A DNA stretch of 41,161 nucleotides from Oopsacas minuta. Its lineage: Eukaryota; Porifera; Hexactinellida; Lyssacinosida; Leucopsacidae. Below are positions 29,601-37,493 of the stretch, one piece after another. The DNA lies in contig JAKMXF010000062.1 of NCBI GenBank assembly GCA_024704765.1, positions 1 to 41,161 on the forward strand, read 5' to 3'. A model generated the notes under the pieces. That model was given only the letters and a program-made list of their open reading frames with translations. It searched no databases and had not been told where the DNA came from. Position numbers and translations under genes: made by a program. Positions within the stretch are counted from its first letter, which is position 1. Each line of letters begins with the position of its first letter.

Positions 29601-32600
29601 TCTTGTATGTATTCTTCTCTGCTACACGAGCTAGGAAGTCTATAGCGTTACACATAAGGATATCATATTTAGCCTTCAAACCTGTGCTTACAAGTAATGT
29701 CCATATATCTTCTACGAATCTTGGTAGATAATCCTAACACAAACAAAACATATCACTAGCAATTGGAATGCAGCGATAATTGTCATTTTTGTGGAATTTT
29801 AATTACAAAAATTAAACTAACTTCTATTACAAATGTCAAATCAGATAATTATACTTATTTTCGTAATCAGTGATTAGTTCACCGTCGTTTAAGCGGCCAC
29901 ATGACTGTAATTGGAAATATCTTTTCCACAGCAACGCAAGAAGGTCTCAAGAATGTGTCAAGACTCCATTCTCCAGAACCTATCCAAACACTACCGGGTG
30001 ACACCTTGTTTATCGCAGGTCGACGAATTGAGCCTCTTTATTCACATATCAGCCCTCTAAATGATCTTCTAACTCAATTATTGTCTCTAATTTTCAGAAA
30101 AATACTATAATATAATTATAACTGATAAATCGAATCCTCATTTCCCCAATATTATCATCCCTCATCTGTTTGTTTGGATAAAGACACTCAATTAAGCAGA
30201 TAGGTACAACTTCCCTCTCAAAGGGTTTGTAATAAATAATCGCCCCTATTATTTGAGGTAGTTTTGTATATCTACAAGGAGTTTGGCCGTGTCATTTACA
30301 AGAATAAATCTAATAAGAAATTAAACATAAATACAAACCTTAAAATCTTCATCAAACTTCTGTGCATAGAGAGCTACATTATCACATACTTGTGACTTAA
30401 TCAGCTGTAATACTCCTACTTCTGTGTCTATGTCTGTCTCAACCAGCTGATTCTCCAGCTGTAACAGCTGATGGAATATCTCCATCCATACTTGCATGTT
30501 CTCCTCAAAATGATCGGGTAGCTCCTGGTAGTTTAAACTATATGAATATAGATTCATAAATCACGGCTATTTAGAAATATTACTTAATGACTTATGGTGT
30601 TACTTAGCAATAATACCAGTGGGTACTACACCGAGAAAAACCTATGATCATATATGGCAACATTATCACATGCAAAGAGACTTCTAGTATTCCATCACAG
30701 GCGTAATTCCCTAATACAATTAATGCATTAGATGCGATAATACGTATTATTCTAGCGGATAGCTGTTACGGCATCTCTCAAGGGCTTTAGAAATGTTGTA
30801 ACAGAGTTACATAGATTTGCTCTATCTCTATCCACTAAATATTAATTCAGTTTCTATCAAAGCATGCCAGCACTTTTGAATATATTAGTTATTGTTAGGA
30901 CAGAATTATTATGTGAAATAATCTAGAAAAAAATAGCAGAAAAGAAAAGAAAAATTAAATTTCCTTCTGTGTCCTTTAAATATTACTTATTATTATATTT
31001 AATATATATTAAAGCAAAATAAAGACAAATTTGGGTTTTACTAATCTTGTTAGAGATTAATAATGTTAAACTCTAATTCTTCGTCTCTGTTTACCTCTAA
31101 TTAACAAGTGAAAGCTAATCTCTAGGATTATTTTGAAATGTTTAACAAAAGGTGTGAAATATGATTAATCAGTGTATATACATTTAATAGAATGTATTAA
31201 CCAATAGAATTACAGTCTCCATCAATACAAATACATTACAGAGCTAATTAAATTACAAACATTCCATCAGAACTAATTCATGAATTTATGGATAATTGTA
31301 ATACCTACAATCTGATTGGGTTAAATACAGAGGTGTCAAAAGGTGTGAAAATATACACATTAGAAATTATTCACATGTCTGGAGCACAACTAGATGTCAC
31401 TACGAGTATACATGCCAAATTTGGTGTCTTAATCTCTAAAGGTGTGAACAGCAGAGCGAAAACACCTTCCATGTTTTCCCCGAACACATACACTGAAATG
31501 TAATTCAGGTATACGTACCTACAGCTGATACAGAAAATTGATTGGCTTAGACATAGCCTATGACTTGGAGCAAATACATTAACTAATTTACTTTTGATTC
31601 TGACAACACAATCTACTATCAGGAATGTATTAATAAGATCATTGATGAGTGAAGTGCTAATTATATAATTATGGTTTTCGATATCCAACTCTCCACCAAC
31701 TCACGACTGTGGTTGAAGTTACCACTATCGATAGTTTAACAGTTCTAAACTATACTGTAAGCTGACAAAGCTATTACTCTCATACTACCAACAGTATTCG
31801 TACATAAACAAACCTATGAAATATCTTAGTACAGAGAAGGACAGATTCGTATAAGATAGAAATAACTTTAATATCCTCTTTATGAGTCTGACAGAGCTCT
31901 ATTGTAGTCACGAACAGATTAGTGAACGGATCAGCAAAGTTCTCAAGGACAAATTTTATTTCTTCCCACAGTGTCTGATTCTTTATTTCATATCTAAACA
32001 ACAACAAATTAGTAAACAGAATGTATCATGGAATTGATTATTAACTAATGATGAGGTTAAATATTGAGCCATGGGTAACTAATGACCTACCGAGGTTTTG
32101 ATGTATTTTGAATTCATATATACATATATTACTGAATGATTCGTAATGTCTTCACTTTGTTGATTACGCTAAGATATATTCCGAAATGGGTGATGGGCGG
32201 ATGGCGAACACGATGGGTCACCAATGGCGACACATGGTCCATTCTGATTTGATATTAATAAGGCACAAAGTACAGAGATAAATAACCAAATTCTGTGATT
32301 ACACCGCTACAGTGAAATCACAGAATACAATTGGAAGAATTTAAGAAGGACCATGGATAATAAATTCATAAAATTTACACTATTAAGTGAATTCATAGAG
32401 GTGTCAATCCTCACTCCTGGATCTGAAGTGAGTCTCATTTTATCTTTTGCATTCTTGTTTTGAAATTCTATAAATTTAATGCTTTAACCATGAAGATAAC
32501 ACGAAAAGAACAGTGTTAGGCTATTATGGCAGCTAAATCTTATTAATAATCCTCTATTTCTTTAACAAAACTAGCTTAAATAATAATAATCTTGAATATC

Positions 32601-33185
32601 TCACAGATATAAAGTTTCATTGACAACTATATGAATTTTAGGCATATAGTGCGGGGTATATCCCGTTGCATAGCAACCAAAAGCATTAAGAATATTTCAT
32701 AATTAAGCCAACCAGTAGGACTGTTTGCGTGTCAGAATTGCTGCCTGTATTACTGGTACCATGGATATTCATAATTTAAGTCAGAATTAGTTAACCGACA
32801 AAACTTACTCAATAGCGTAATACAATTAACCACTACTCACACCACCTCAAACTAACACATGTCTATATAACTGCTAGCAAGCTAAGTATGCTAGTTCTAT
32901 TGAATAAACATTTGTTAAGGAAATGATTATGTGGAAATTCGGAATTCGGCAAATCCGTGTATTAACAGTGTACCTGTATTTCTTGAATAGAGAGTGTGCT
33001 GTCTGTAGAGCTCCGTTAATAGCATGGAAGTCTCCTGATTGTAGTTTAGAGGTTAATTCTCCTAACAGGCCTGACCAATCCTTGGGGAAGTCTCTCTTAC
33101 CGATTATACTGATAGCATCTGATATCTGCTTCTGTACTATATCAGGACTGACGAGCATTACAGACACGACATGTTGTTTTATTGT
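14205..33185 (-). CDS. CSE1L: Exportin-2 (CSE1L/CAS), eleven exons, both ends missing
   Basis: Exons, in transcript order on the minus strand: 33185-32974, 31993-31814, 30537-30339, 29733-29557, 23266-23179, 22905-22792, 21669-21317, 20668-20456, 17032-16889, 16030-15845, 14650-14205. They join without any frame break into about 770 residues of a protein usually about 970 long. The order follows the family closely, with signature stretches such as [75 protein letters not shown] and [19 protein letters not shown]. It is a HEAT-repeat karyopherin that, with RanGTP, carries importin-alpha out of the nucleus. Roughly the first 95 and last 100 residues were not found. Introns contain a complete 14-3-3 gene, an NHL pseudogene and transposons. 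Identity is firm; exon edges are inferred from gt/ag sites and phase. Confidence 0.92.
15845..16030 (-). CDS. CSE1L: Exportin-2 exon
   Basis: It encodes 62 residues in phase 0, [13 protein letters not shown] to LMQAFIQK, and includes the conserved [12 protein letters not shown]. The acceptor is tactatctag and the donor is gtaagt. Confidence 0.88.
16889..17032 (-). CDS. CSE1L: Exportin-2 exon
   Basis: It encodes 48 residues in phase 0, [19 protein letters not shown] to FPVFEDIM. The acceptor is atctttag and the donor is gtaagagc. The KNP.KPHFNH stretch is a hallmark of the family. Confidence 0.88.
17163..17330. mobile_element. MITE with TATAGCTCAGCTATA ends, copy 1
   Basis: Inverted ends of about 25 bp contain tatagctcagctata plus a neighbouring gtac motif (left tatactatagtacag, right ctgtactaactata). 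A second copy lies inverted at 24949-25114, sharing the core ccccataccctcatt on the opposite strand. It sits in an exportin-2 intron. Confidence 0.7.
17595..17763. mobile_element. MITE, GGAGTCTCCC family, copy 2
   Basis: The left end is cagtagagtctccgaataac and the right end closes gggagacgccattg, flanked by TA. It lies directly before the NHL-repeat pseudogene in the same exportin-2 intron. Confidence 0.65.
17786..18560 (+). pseudogene. NHL-repeat protein pseudogene
   Basis: An ATG at 17786 opens [18 protein letters not shown] and then [15 protein letters not shown], an NHL beta-propeller blade start. The frame breaks near 17950 and again near 18030. The next blade, [20 protein letters not shown] followed by VYIADSLNN, is clear at about 18130-18225. 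Further decayed blade pieces follow ([15 protein letters not shown] near 18395; a blade-like [10 protein letters not shown] piece near 18510-18540). At least three frameshifts and stops make it non-functional. NHL propellers occur in TRIM-type ubiquitin ligases, but no RING or B-box is seen here. It lies antisense in an exportin-2 intron. Confidence 0.75.
18595..18643 (+). repeat. 24-bp direct duplication
   Basis: The unit caatcttatttgtttatttg plus tatt occurs twice in a row. It is an AT-rich intronic microduplication next to TTTG-type simple sequence. Confidence 0.6.
19274..19660 (+). repeat. Pair of 38-bp direct repeats
   Basis: The sequence starting aggaatatatgagaac and ending gatggtgctt occurs at 19274-19311 and again at 19623-19660 with one base changed. 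The intervening 310 bp hold no gene. The repeats lie in an exportin-2 intron. Confidence 0.6.
19802..20373. mobile_element. Foldback element with inverted arms of about 100 bp or more
   Basis: The left arm (from 19802, cactgtacaacaaatt, to about 19905) is mirrored by the right arm (about 20232-20373, ending ttgtacagtg). Shared arm sequence includes ttgctcaatcacgcaacaa. The right arm carries an extra direct duplication of about 32 bp (gatcctagttgactacagag, twice), so the arms differ in length. There is no coding capacity. It lies about 80 bp from an exportin-2 exon. Confidence 0.75.
20456..20668 (-). CDS. CSE1L: Exportin-2 exon
   Basis: It encodes 71 residues in phase 0, [20 protein letters not shown] to [11 protein letters not shown], with [14 protein letters not shown] aligning to the conserved ENEYIMKAIMR region. 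The acceptor is cattaacag and the donor is gtttgtgt. Confidence 0.85.
21317..21669 (-). CDS. CSE1L: Exportin-2 exon
   Basis: It encodes about 118 residues, from [17 protein letters not shown] to [16 protein letters not shown], matching the family's WKHKDAA...VHTYAA block. The acceptor is atctgtcag and the donor is gtaagttt. Confidence 0.88.
21944..22235 (+). repeat. Cluster of a GCTGATTCCGA dispersed repeat
   Basis: Three copies of a block starting gctgattccga or gctgattcca appear in a row, at about 21950, 22090 and 22218; the first two continue to a ttgttgtttt.atg..taaagtaaac tail. Related copies lie at 27538-27615 (+), 35510-35590 (+) and about 1960-2060 (-). There is no coding signal. The repeats lie in an exportin-2 intron. 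Confidence 0.6.
22792..22905 (-). CDS. CSE1L: Exportin-2 exon
   Basis: It encodes about 38 residues, [19 protein letters not shown] to FNKFIQQML, with split codons at both ends that fit the neighbouring exons. The acceptor is gttgctag and the donor is gttcgt, a weak donor chosen because it is the one that keeps frame. Confidence 0.85.
23179..23266 (-). CDS. CSE1L: Exportin-2 exon (29 codons)
   Basis: It encodes [19 protein letters not shown] and [10 protein letters not shown]. The following exon supplies the rest of the glycine codon and GSDVDTRR, an exact family continuation. The acceptor is tataacag and the donor is gtaaatat. Confidence 0.87.
24143..24212 (+). CDS. YWHA: 14-3-3 exon 1
   Basis: It starts [20 protein letters not shown] and ends one base into a glutamate codon before the strong donor gtgagtac. 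The ATG is the only one that keeps the usual short N-terminus. Confidence 0.9.
24143..28939 (+). CDS. YWHA: 14-3-3 protein (PAR-5 type), six exons
   Basis: Exons 24143-24212, 25869-26071, 26490-26617, 28015-28164, 28233-28429 and 28905-28939 join without frame breaks into 260 residues. The phosphopeptide-binding residues are all present: Lys56 and Arg63 (in [14 protein letters not shown]), Arg140 and Tyr141 (in [11 protein letters not shown]). Other signatures are [47 protein letters not shown] and [17 protein letters not shown]. The acidic tail ends [11 protein letters not shown]. 14-3-3 dimers bind phosphoserine/threonine sites and move or mask their clients; in animals the PAR-5 member acts with MARK/PAR-1 in polarity. 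The usual Phe in GDYFRY is Cys here. The whole gene lies inside one intron of exportin-2 on the opposite strand. Introns contain two tandem-repeat arrays and a MITE. Confidence 0.95.
24357..24496 (+). repeat. Six-copy 24-bp tandem repeat in 14-3-3 intron 1
   Basis: The unit is ctgttcccgggtatacgagt plus tagt. The first copies are 24 bp and the last two lack one g. Copies are almost identical, which points to recent expansion. The array lies about 145 bp after exon 1. Confidence 0.85.
24949..25114. mobile_element. MITE with TATAGCTCAGCTATA ends, copy 2 (inverted)
   Basis: This is an inverted match to 17163-17330 with the same terminal motifs (ttccttatatatagctcaac on the left; tagttgagctatacaag on the right). 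It lies in 14-3-3 intron 1. Confidence 0.7.
25630..25837 (+). repeat. Eight-copy 26-bp tandem repeat just before 14-3-3 exon 2
   Basis: The unit gatgtgacaccaggtataat plus aagtgt is repeated eight times with only single-base changes. The array ends about 30 bp before the exon 2 acceptor. Every unit contains caggtata, which resembles a splice donor on the transcribed strand. Open frames through the array on the minus strand are by-products of the repeat. Confidence 0.9.
25869..26071 (+). CDS. YWHA: 14-3-3 exon 2
   Basis: It encodes residues 24-91, including the binding-groove Lys56 and Arg63. The acceptor is tattttag and the donor is gttagtta. Confidence 0.92.
26490..26617 (+). CDS. YWHA: 14-3-3 exon 3
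   Basis: It encodes [20 protein letters not shown] through [10 protein letters not shown]. The acceptor is ctcctgcag and the donor is gttagttg; the last codon is split as AT|G. Confidence 0.9.
26780..26970. mobile_element. Decayed Tc1/mariner-type MITE
   Basis: The interior (tcattgtttatgatat, ttcaagaatgtttgaatt, cttgtcaattgtggca) parallels the element at 12613-12846, but the ends are eroded (tattcaaataccattggc in place of the canonical end). It lies in 14-3-3 intron 3. Confidence 0.5.
28015..28164 (+). CDS. YWHA: 14-3-3 exon 4
   Basis: It completes the split Met codon, then encodes [18 protein letters not shown] through ASTHPIRLG. The acceptor is cttgtgtttag and the donor is gtaatttc. Confidence 0.92.
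28233..28429 (+). CDS. YWHA: 14-3-3 exon 5
   Basis: It encodes [20 protein letters not shown] through [11 protein letters not shown], the C-terminal helices that close the groove. The acceptor is ttcctcatag and the donor is gtgagtag. Confidence 0.93.
28905..28939 (+). CDS. YWHA: 14-3-3 exon 6 (tail and stop)
   Basis: It encodes the short acidic tail [11 protein letters not shown] and the stop taa. The acceptor ttatcag follows a TTTG simple repeat. An aataaa at 29361 may be the polyadenylation signal. Confidence 0.85.
29557..29733 (-). CDS. CSE1L: Exportin-2 exon
   Basis: It encodes 59 residues in phase 0, [20 protein letters not shown] through [10 protein letters not shown], and continues directly into [10 protein letters not shown] of the next exon more than 6 kb away. 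The acceptor is tttgtgttag and the donor is gtaact. The intron that follows contains the 14-3-3 gene. Confidence 0.9.
30339..30537 (-). CDS. CSE1L: Exportin-2 exon
   Basis: It encodes [20 protein letters not shown] through [19 protein letters not shown] and DFK. The acceptor is ttcatatag and the donor is gtttgtat. Confidence 0.9.
31035..31455 (+). repeat. Dispersed repeat, copy 2 (solo)
   Basis: This is close to base-for-base with the reverse complement of 2218-2630 and with 36845-37290. It lies in an exportin-2 intron with no TRAF sequence beside it, showing that the repeat moves or duplicates independently. Confidence 0.8.
31814..31993 (-). CDS. CSE1L: Exportin-2 exon
   Basis: It encodes [20 protein letters not shown] through [13 protein letters not shown], with split codons at both ends that fit the neighbours (KKY-R-YEIKN, IFH-S-LNYQE). 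The acceptor is ttgtttag and the donor is gtttgttt. Confidence 0.9.
32974..33185 (-). CDS. CSE1L: Exportin-2 exon (most 5' found)
   Basis: It encodes [20 protein letters not shown] then [17 protein letters not shown] and [20 protein letters not shown]. The acceptor ttctacag precedes codon ACA in phase 0, so one or more 5' exons are required. A tandem repeat begins about 15 bp upstream of this acceptor on the transcript. Confidence 0.9.
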
Positions 33186-33200
33186 CTGTAGAATAACACT

Positions 33201-33454
33201 GATTACAAGAATATAGTGGATGCTGGTTATAAGAATATAGTGGATGCTGGTTATAAGAATATAGTGGATGCTGGTTATAAGAATATAGTGGATGCTGGTT
33301 ATAAGAATATAGTGGATGCTGATTACAAGAACATAGTGGATGCTGGTTACAAGAACATAGTGGATGCTGGTTACAAGAACATAGTGGATGCTGGTTACAA
33401 GAACATAGTGGATGCTGGTTACAAGAATATAGTGGATGCTGGTTATAAGAATAT
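33201..33454. repeat. 24-bp tandem repeat, about ten copies, beside an exportin-2 acceptor
   Basis: The unit is atagtggatgctggttataa plus gaat. Copies differ only at a few t/c or a/g positions. On the plus strand the 24-bp unit stays open and would read IVDAGYKN repeatedly, but this is most likely a by-product of a unit length divisible by three. It lies in the exportin-2 intron upstream of the most 5' exon found. Confidence 0.85.
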
Positions 33455-34370
33455 GAAAGGAATATTGCTTATAAGAATAATATTTATAACTGTGAGTTCT
33501 TTAGATATACACGAGTATTAGAAACCGTGTATACAGAATGATTCCTATAACCAGCATAGATTATACAAGAGTATACGGAAACTGTGTTTCTAGTATTATG
33601 TTCTTATATCCGGTAATAATTCAATGGAGTAGATGTTGGACCAGGGATGAGTGAATAATAGAGGATATTCAACTTTGTGGGTTTCGTACACAAAATAGTA
33701 GATGGATGATATTGATCAATTCAGCCACACAAATTTATCATTAAAATATACACAAAACATAACACCAAACAAATGGCAATGACTTGAGGGAGGCATGGTC
33801 TACCCCCAGTAGCTACATAAGAGCTCCAGTATTACCACAAAAGGCCATTAAGTGTGATTTGGATGGACCATGGATAATATAAATTAATATTTGGACAAAG
33901 AATTAACCTTGAGGCAAGTAGTGCTGGTCGGGGAGCGACCAAAAGCAACAAGAAATTTAGCAGTTTCATATATACTTAAGCTAACCTGAGGCACTAAGCT
34001 ATCACGTAACGATACTCCTAAACTACAACCAGAAGGTGGTCATACATCTGGGTAACACCCAACAGACAGTATTCCCTAATACATTAGTGATCTACAGTCA
34101 AATGGGAACAAAATTCAAATAATCTACAATTTCAGGCCAGGACCAATCTTATACTGACCATCATATCTACTCTCTTACATTCACTTAAGAGGATCAAAAT
34201 TTCTATGACAGGGCGAGTATTCAGAAATATTCTGGGTAAAGAAAGTACCTACAAAGGTGATATATGTACAGTGGTGTATTCTGTCATAAACAGAATGTAA
34301 AGTATAATAACAGAGAGAAATGAACAGTAACCGTAACCTTACTACATAAACATACCAGTCTGTCCTGAAG

Positions 34371-34389
34371 CTGTCTCTTATACACATCT
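34371..34389. other. Tn5/Nextera mosaic-end adapter sequence left in the assembly
   Basis: The 19 bases ctgtctcttatacacatct are exactly the transposase mosaic end used in Nextera libraries. They are followed by 20 bases identical to 27819-27838 and then by an N. A minus-strand open frame starting here reads MCIRDS, the well-known translation of this adapter. It is not biological sequence. Confidence 0.93.
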
Positions 34390-35118
34390 TGTGAATAAGA
34401 TGAAGTCTGNCTTCTCATAAGAAGAAACAACTAATTTTAGCACATTCTATGGAATATACATTATGAGATCCTGTGTATCTCAGGTTTGTAACAGCTGTGG
34501 ATTATCATATACAAGTACAGTCAACTCCTGCTCGGATACATAGAAATACTTATACTGAATTATGGAACATCATCAATGGAATACCGACAATTCGCACCTA
34601 ATTTGATTGGTCAATTGATTTGACAATTATTTCAATTTATATTATAGGGAAATAATGAATTGTTAACAAGTAATAACTGTACCGTAACTAACTACTATTG
34701 TAAACTACTAGTACCTGGAAGTTGCTTCCATTTCTTTAAAAGCTGAATTCATTATAGCAGAATAAGATAGTATAATTGTAGTTAGATGCTATATTCACTT
34801 ACTTCTTTTTAAGTGGAATTTTGGTATATTACTAATATCCGATTTGTTTACAACGAGAGTTCACGGTATTAGTAACTCTGCCACCACCAAAAGTTCACCG
34901 AGCGTCCGAACATAGAGTTTAGAGGGCAATTGGTTACAAATCAAATCGATGTCATAATCCAAAGGTTTCCCATGGCTCTATTGTAGGCTAACAACCAGTC
35001 TAACCGCAGATCCCTTCCTAGAACCAGGGCCGGGTTAAAACATAGGGGCCCGTACTTCGAGGGGTAAATTTGACTAAGGGAATGGATTTAATCAATCCAG
35101 TATTTTGTAATTTCTCTA

Positions 35119-35397
35119 TTAGACCATGTAATATATTACATGGTTTTCATCCTGAATTTCTTCGAAAAATTGGATGGCGGATGATGGTTTTATTGAGTTA
35201 ATTCGTAATATATTGTTTAAACCTTCGGTTATCTCGTCACTTTCTCTCTGGGTATATCTTATATATTTAAACTCTATCATTTTTTTGCTTGTCCGAATTG
35301 ATAGAGGAACTGGTTTGAGATACAGACTTGAAATTTGATACGGGGTGGGGAATGACGTTTCTAGAAACATGTTTAAATATCTAATGAAAATATTCAC
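35119..35397 (-). CDS. Unrecognised open frame, 92 codons
   Basis: The frame begins MNIFIRYLNMFLETSFPTPY and ends NHVIYYMV; its middle is mixed polar and charged (KKMIEFKYIRYTQRESDEIT). I do not recognise a family, and no neighbouring exon with matching splice sites was seen. It could be an exon of a gene broken by the nearby assembly problems, part of an old mobile element, or chance. Confidence 0.25.
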   Translation of the reverse strand: MNIFIRYLNMFLETSFPTPYQISSLYLKPVPLSIRTSKKMIEFKYIRYTQRESDEITEGLNNILRINSIKPSSAIQFFEEIQDENHVIYYMV

Positions 35398-35954
35398 ACC
35401 TTCTCACATAGTTTATATATATTTGTTGTTATGTACATACTTAGGGGTTATTAATACAATAATTCAAAAAGGTTTAAAATTATACTTCTAAAGGCTATAA
35501 TTGGGTAATCGAGTATGCCAAATATGATTCTTAGCATCATGTGATCAATTTGTTTTGTTATTTGTGTACATAAAGTAAACTAATTTCAAAAAGTTCGTAT
35601 ACTTTTAACGGCTACAGAGGTAATCGAGTGTTCGAATAGCATATCGTGAATATTCGACATAGACTACCCCGTTAGTGCCAGGAAATTAACCCTTTTAGGT
35701 TTCTAATCGATAACAAGTCAGATGAATCAAGTAAAGTTATAAATAAACTCTATTGCATGTCTAATATGTCTACAAAGTAATGGAATAAATTATGATAAAG
35801 TATAATTATATGTCTAAAGAATATGAAAAGAGAGTGAGAAAGATCAAGAGAGGTGCAACTACCGCATCATAACCACTGTTCTTCTTCCATGGTAGCTGCA
35901 CCTCAATAGAAAGGATAGAGGAGTGGAGTGGAGTGAGGGGAGGAAGGAGGTGTG

Positions 35955-36198
35955 GCGCATTGGTTATGTGAGCGAAGAGGAGTTTGCAAAGCTAGAGTTC
36001 ATACCAAAGGGATAGTGATAGTCAAGCGCACGAATGAGCACTCCCGTGCTTTCCTCTTCATGCCTGCCTTCGCTTCACAACAGCCCGCTGCCTACTCGTC
36101 AGGACCATGGGAGTGCTCATTCGTGCGCTTGACTATCACCATTCCTTTGGTATGAACTCTAGCTTTGCAAACTCCTCTTTGTTCACATAACCAATACG
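35955..36198. repeat. Long hairpin: about 90-bp inverted arms around a 63-bp loop
   Basis: The left arm 35955-36045 is mirrored by 36109-36198 with a few mismatches (shared core gagtttgcaaagctagagtt). Both arms encode the same FLYWCH segment in opposite directions. The loop contains the sequence that would continue the minus-strand copy. Confidence 0.85.
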
Positions 36199-36313
36199 TC
36201 ACATCTGCAACTCTCCTCTGTACTCCAAAAAAAGATCCACTCTCGAACAGCTTATCTCCTCCTCTTTGTGACTTGATCAGCCTAACCGTCGGCTGATCAA
36301 AAGGTTCCGCCAT
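36092..36313 (-). pseudogene. FLYWCH zinc-finger fragment, transposon-derived
   Basis: The frame opens MAEPFDQPTVRLIKSQRGG and contains a FLYWCH pattern: YWLC (Cys43), VCKARV (Cys49), then NEHSH with His67 and His69. It stops at an in-frame TAG after residue 73. Beyond the stop the same frame would continue EAKAGMKRKAR, a continuation that fits FLYWCH proteins, so the stop is probably a lesion. FLYWCH domains in invertebrates often belong to MULE-type transposases. A second partial copy of the same segment faces it on the plus strand at about 35950-36050. Confidence 0.7.
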
Positions 36314-36844
36314 GAAGGATAGTCAAATTTCAAATACATAATGTTATAAGTAATATTGAGAAAACGAATCTGAGTTTGAACTAGATCATTTTCTACTTAT
36401 GTCCGAGGATTGCCAATATCATAGGTGATCACATCCTGTTTACTACATTCCTCTTTACCAAATATGGCCCTAAGAGTATTTACTTCGTGTGTGTTTACTT
36501 ACTTTAGCAATCTTTTCAATTCATATCGTTAAATGGATTCCATTAGAATGGATGTAATCTAAAATTAGGATTATCTATCCAATTTAAAGACTTGTCCGTT
36601 TGCAGAAATAATTATTAGAAAATGGACTAATTATGTGTACTAGAGTATATTAATTACTTAATAAATATCATACCAAATTGACCAATCAATAAAGGTGCGA
36701 ATTGTCGGTATCCGAATAGGCTATTAGGGTGGGAGATATCCTAAAAGCCATCCATTCCATTTGTTATAAAACTCAAATCGCCGTCTGTACCGACAAATAA
36801 CATTTTAGTGAATTATTGAAACTATATTATTCTACAAAATTCCA

Positions 36845-37290
36845 TTTTAGCAAGGAAAGACATATTTGAGTTTTCCTAATCTTTTAGACAATTAAATATG
36901 TTAAAATTGAATTAAATGTACACTAAAAGGTGTGAAATATGATTAATCATATGATTAATCAGTGTATATACATTGAATAGAATGTATTAACCAATAGAAT
37001 TACAGTCTCCATCAATAAAATACATTACACTAATTAAATTACAAACATTCCATCAGAACTAATTTATGAATTTATGGATAATTGTAAAACCTACAATCTG
37101 ATTGGGTTAAATACAGAGGTGTGAAAAGGTGTGAAAATATACACATTAGAAATTATTCACATGTCTGGAGCACAACTAGATGTCACTACGAGTATACATG
37201 CCAAATTTGGTGCCTTAATCTCTAAAGGTGTGAACTGTAGCGCGAAAACACATATATGTATGTTGTTATATCTCAAATATTGTATATTTG
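36845..37290 (+). repeat. Dispersed repeat, copy 3
   Basis: It matches 31035-31455 and the reverse complement of 2218-2630. It ends close to the N at 37299. Together with the TRAF copy that follows, it forms an inverted duplicate of the left end of the window. Confidence 0.8.
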
Positions 37291-37493
37291 TTTGCTTGNG
37301 AAATACTTATACCGAATTATGGAATATCATCAATATGGTACCAAACCTTCTAAGTAATATAAATTTAATCGTTTAAGCCGCAAGAATACATTTATGAAAT
37401 AATCTGTGTTAGTTGTAAATAATGGAAATAATCAATATACTAATGTTCAGGTAAACACGTCTGTGTAGAGAGTAAACAAAAATACAAATAAAG

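Larger units (their letters stand above)
33455..35940. other. No recognised gene; provisional assembly
   Basis: Apart from the adapter relic (34371-34389), the N at 34410 and an open frame at 35119-35397, nothing coding was recognised. A segment at about 34580-34620 is an inverted match to about 36675-36715 (accgacaattcgcacct), and about 34545-34575 matches about 37300-37335 (gaattatggaa.atcatcaat). Confidence 0.5.

Noticed and set aside
33216-33521. Plus-strand frame encoding about ten DAGYKNIV repeats
   Set aside because: The 24-bp tandem unit is divisible by three, so an open frame is expected by chance. It lies antisense in an exportin-2 intron with no promoter or flanking coding sequence.
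34181-34387. Minus-strand open frame starting MCIRDS
   Set aside because: Its first codons are the translated Nextera mosaic end, and the rest has no family match.
34700-34760. Possible minus-strand mini-exon reading NSAFKEMEATS before a gtacta donor, considered as a missing exportin-2 first exon
   Set aside because: It does not match the conserved exportin-2 N-terminus and its donor is weak.
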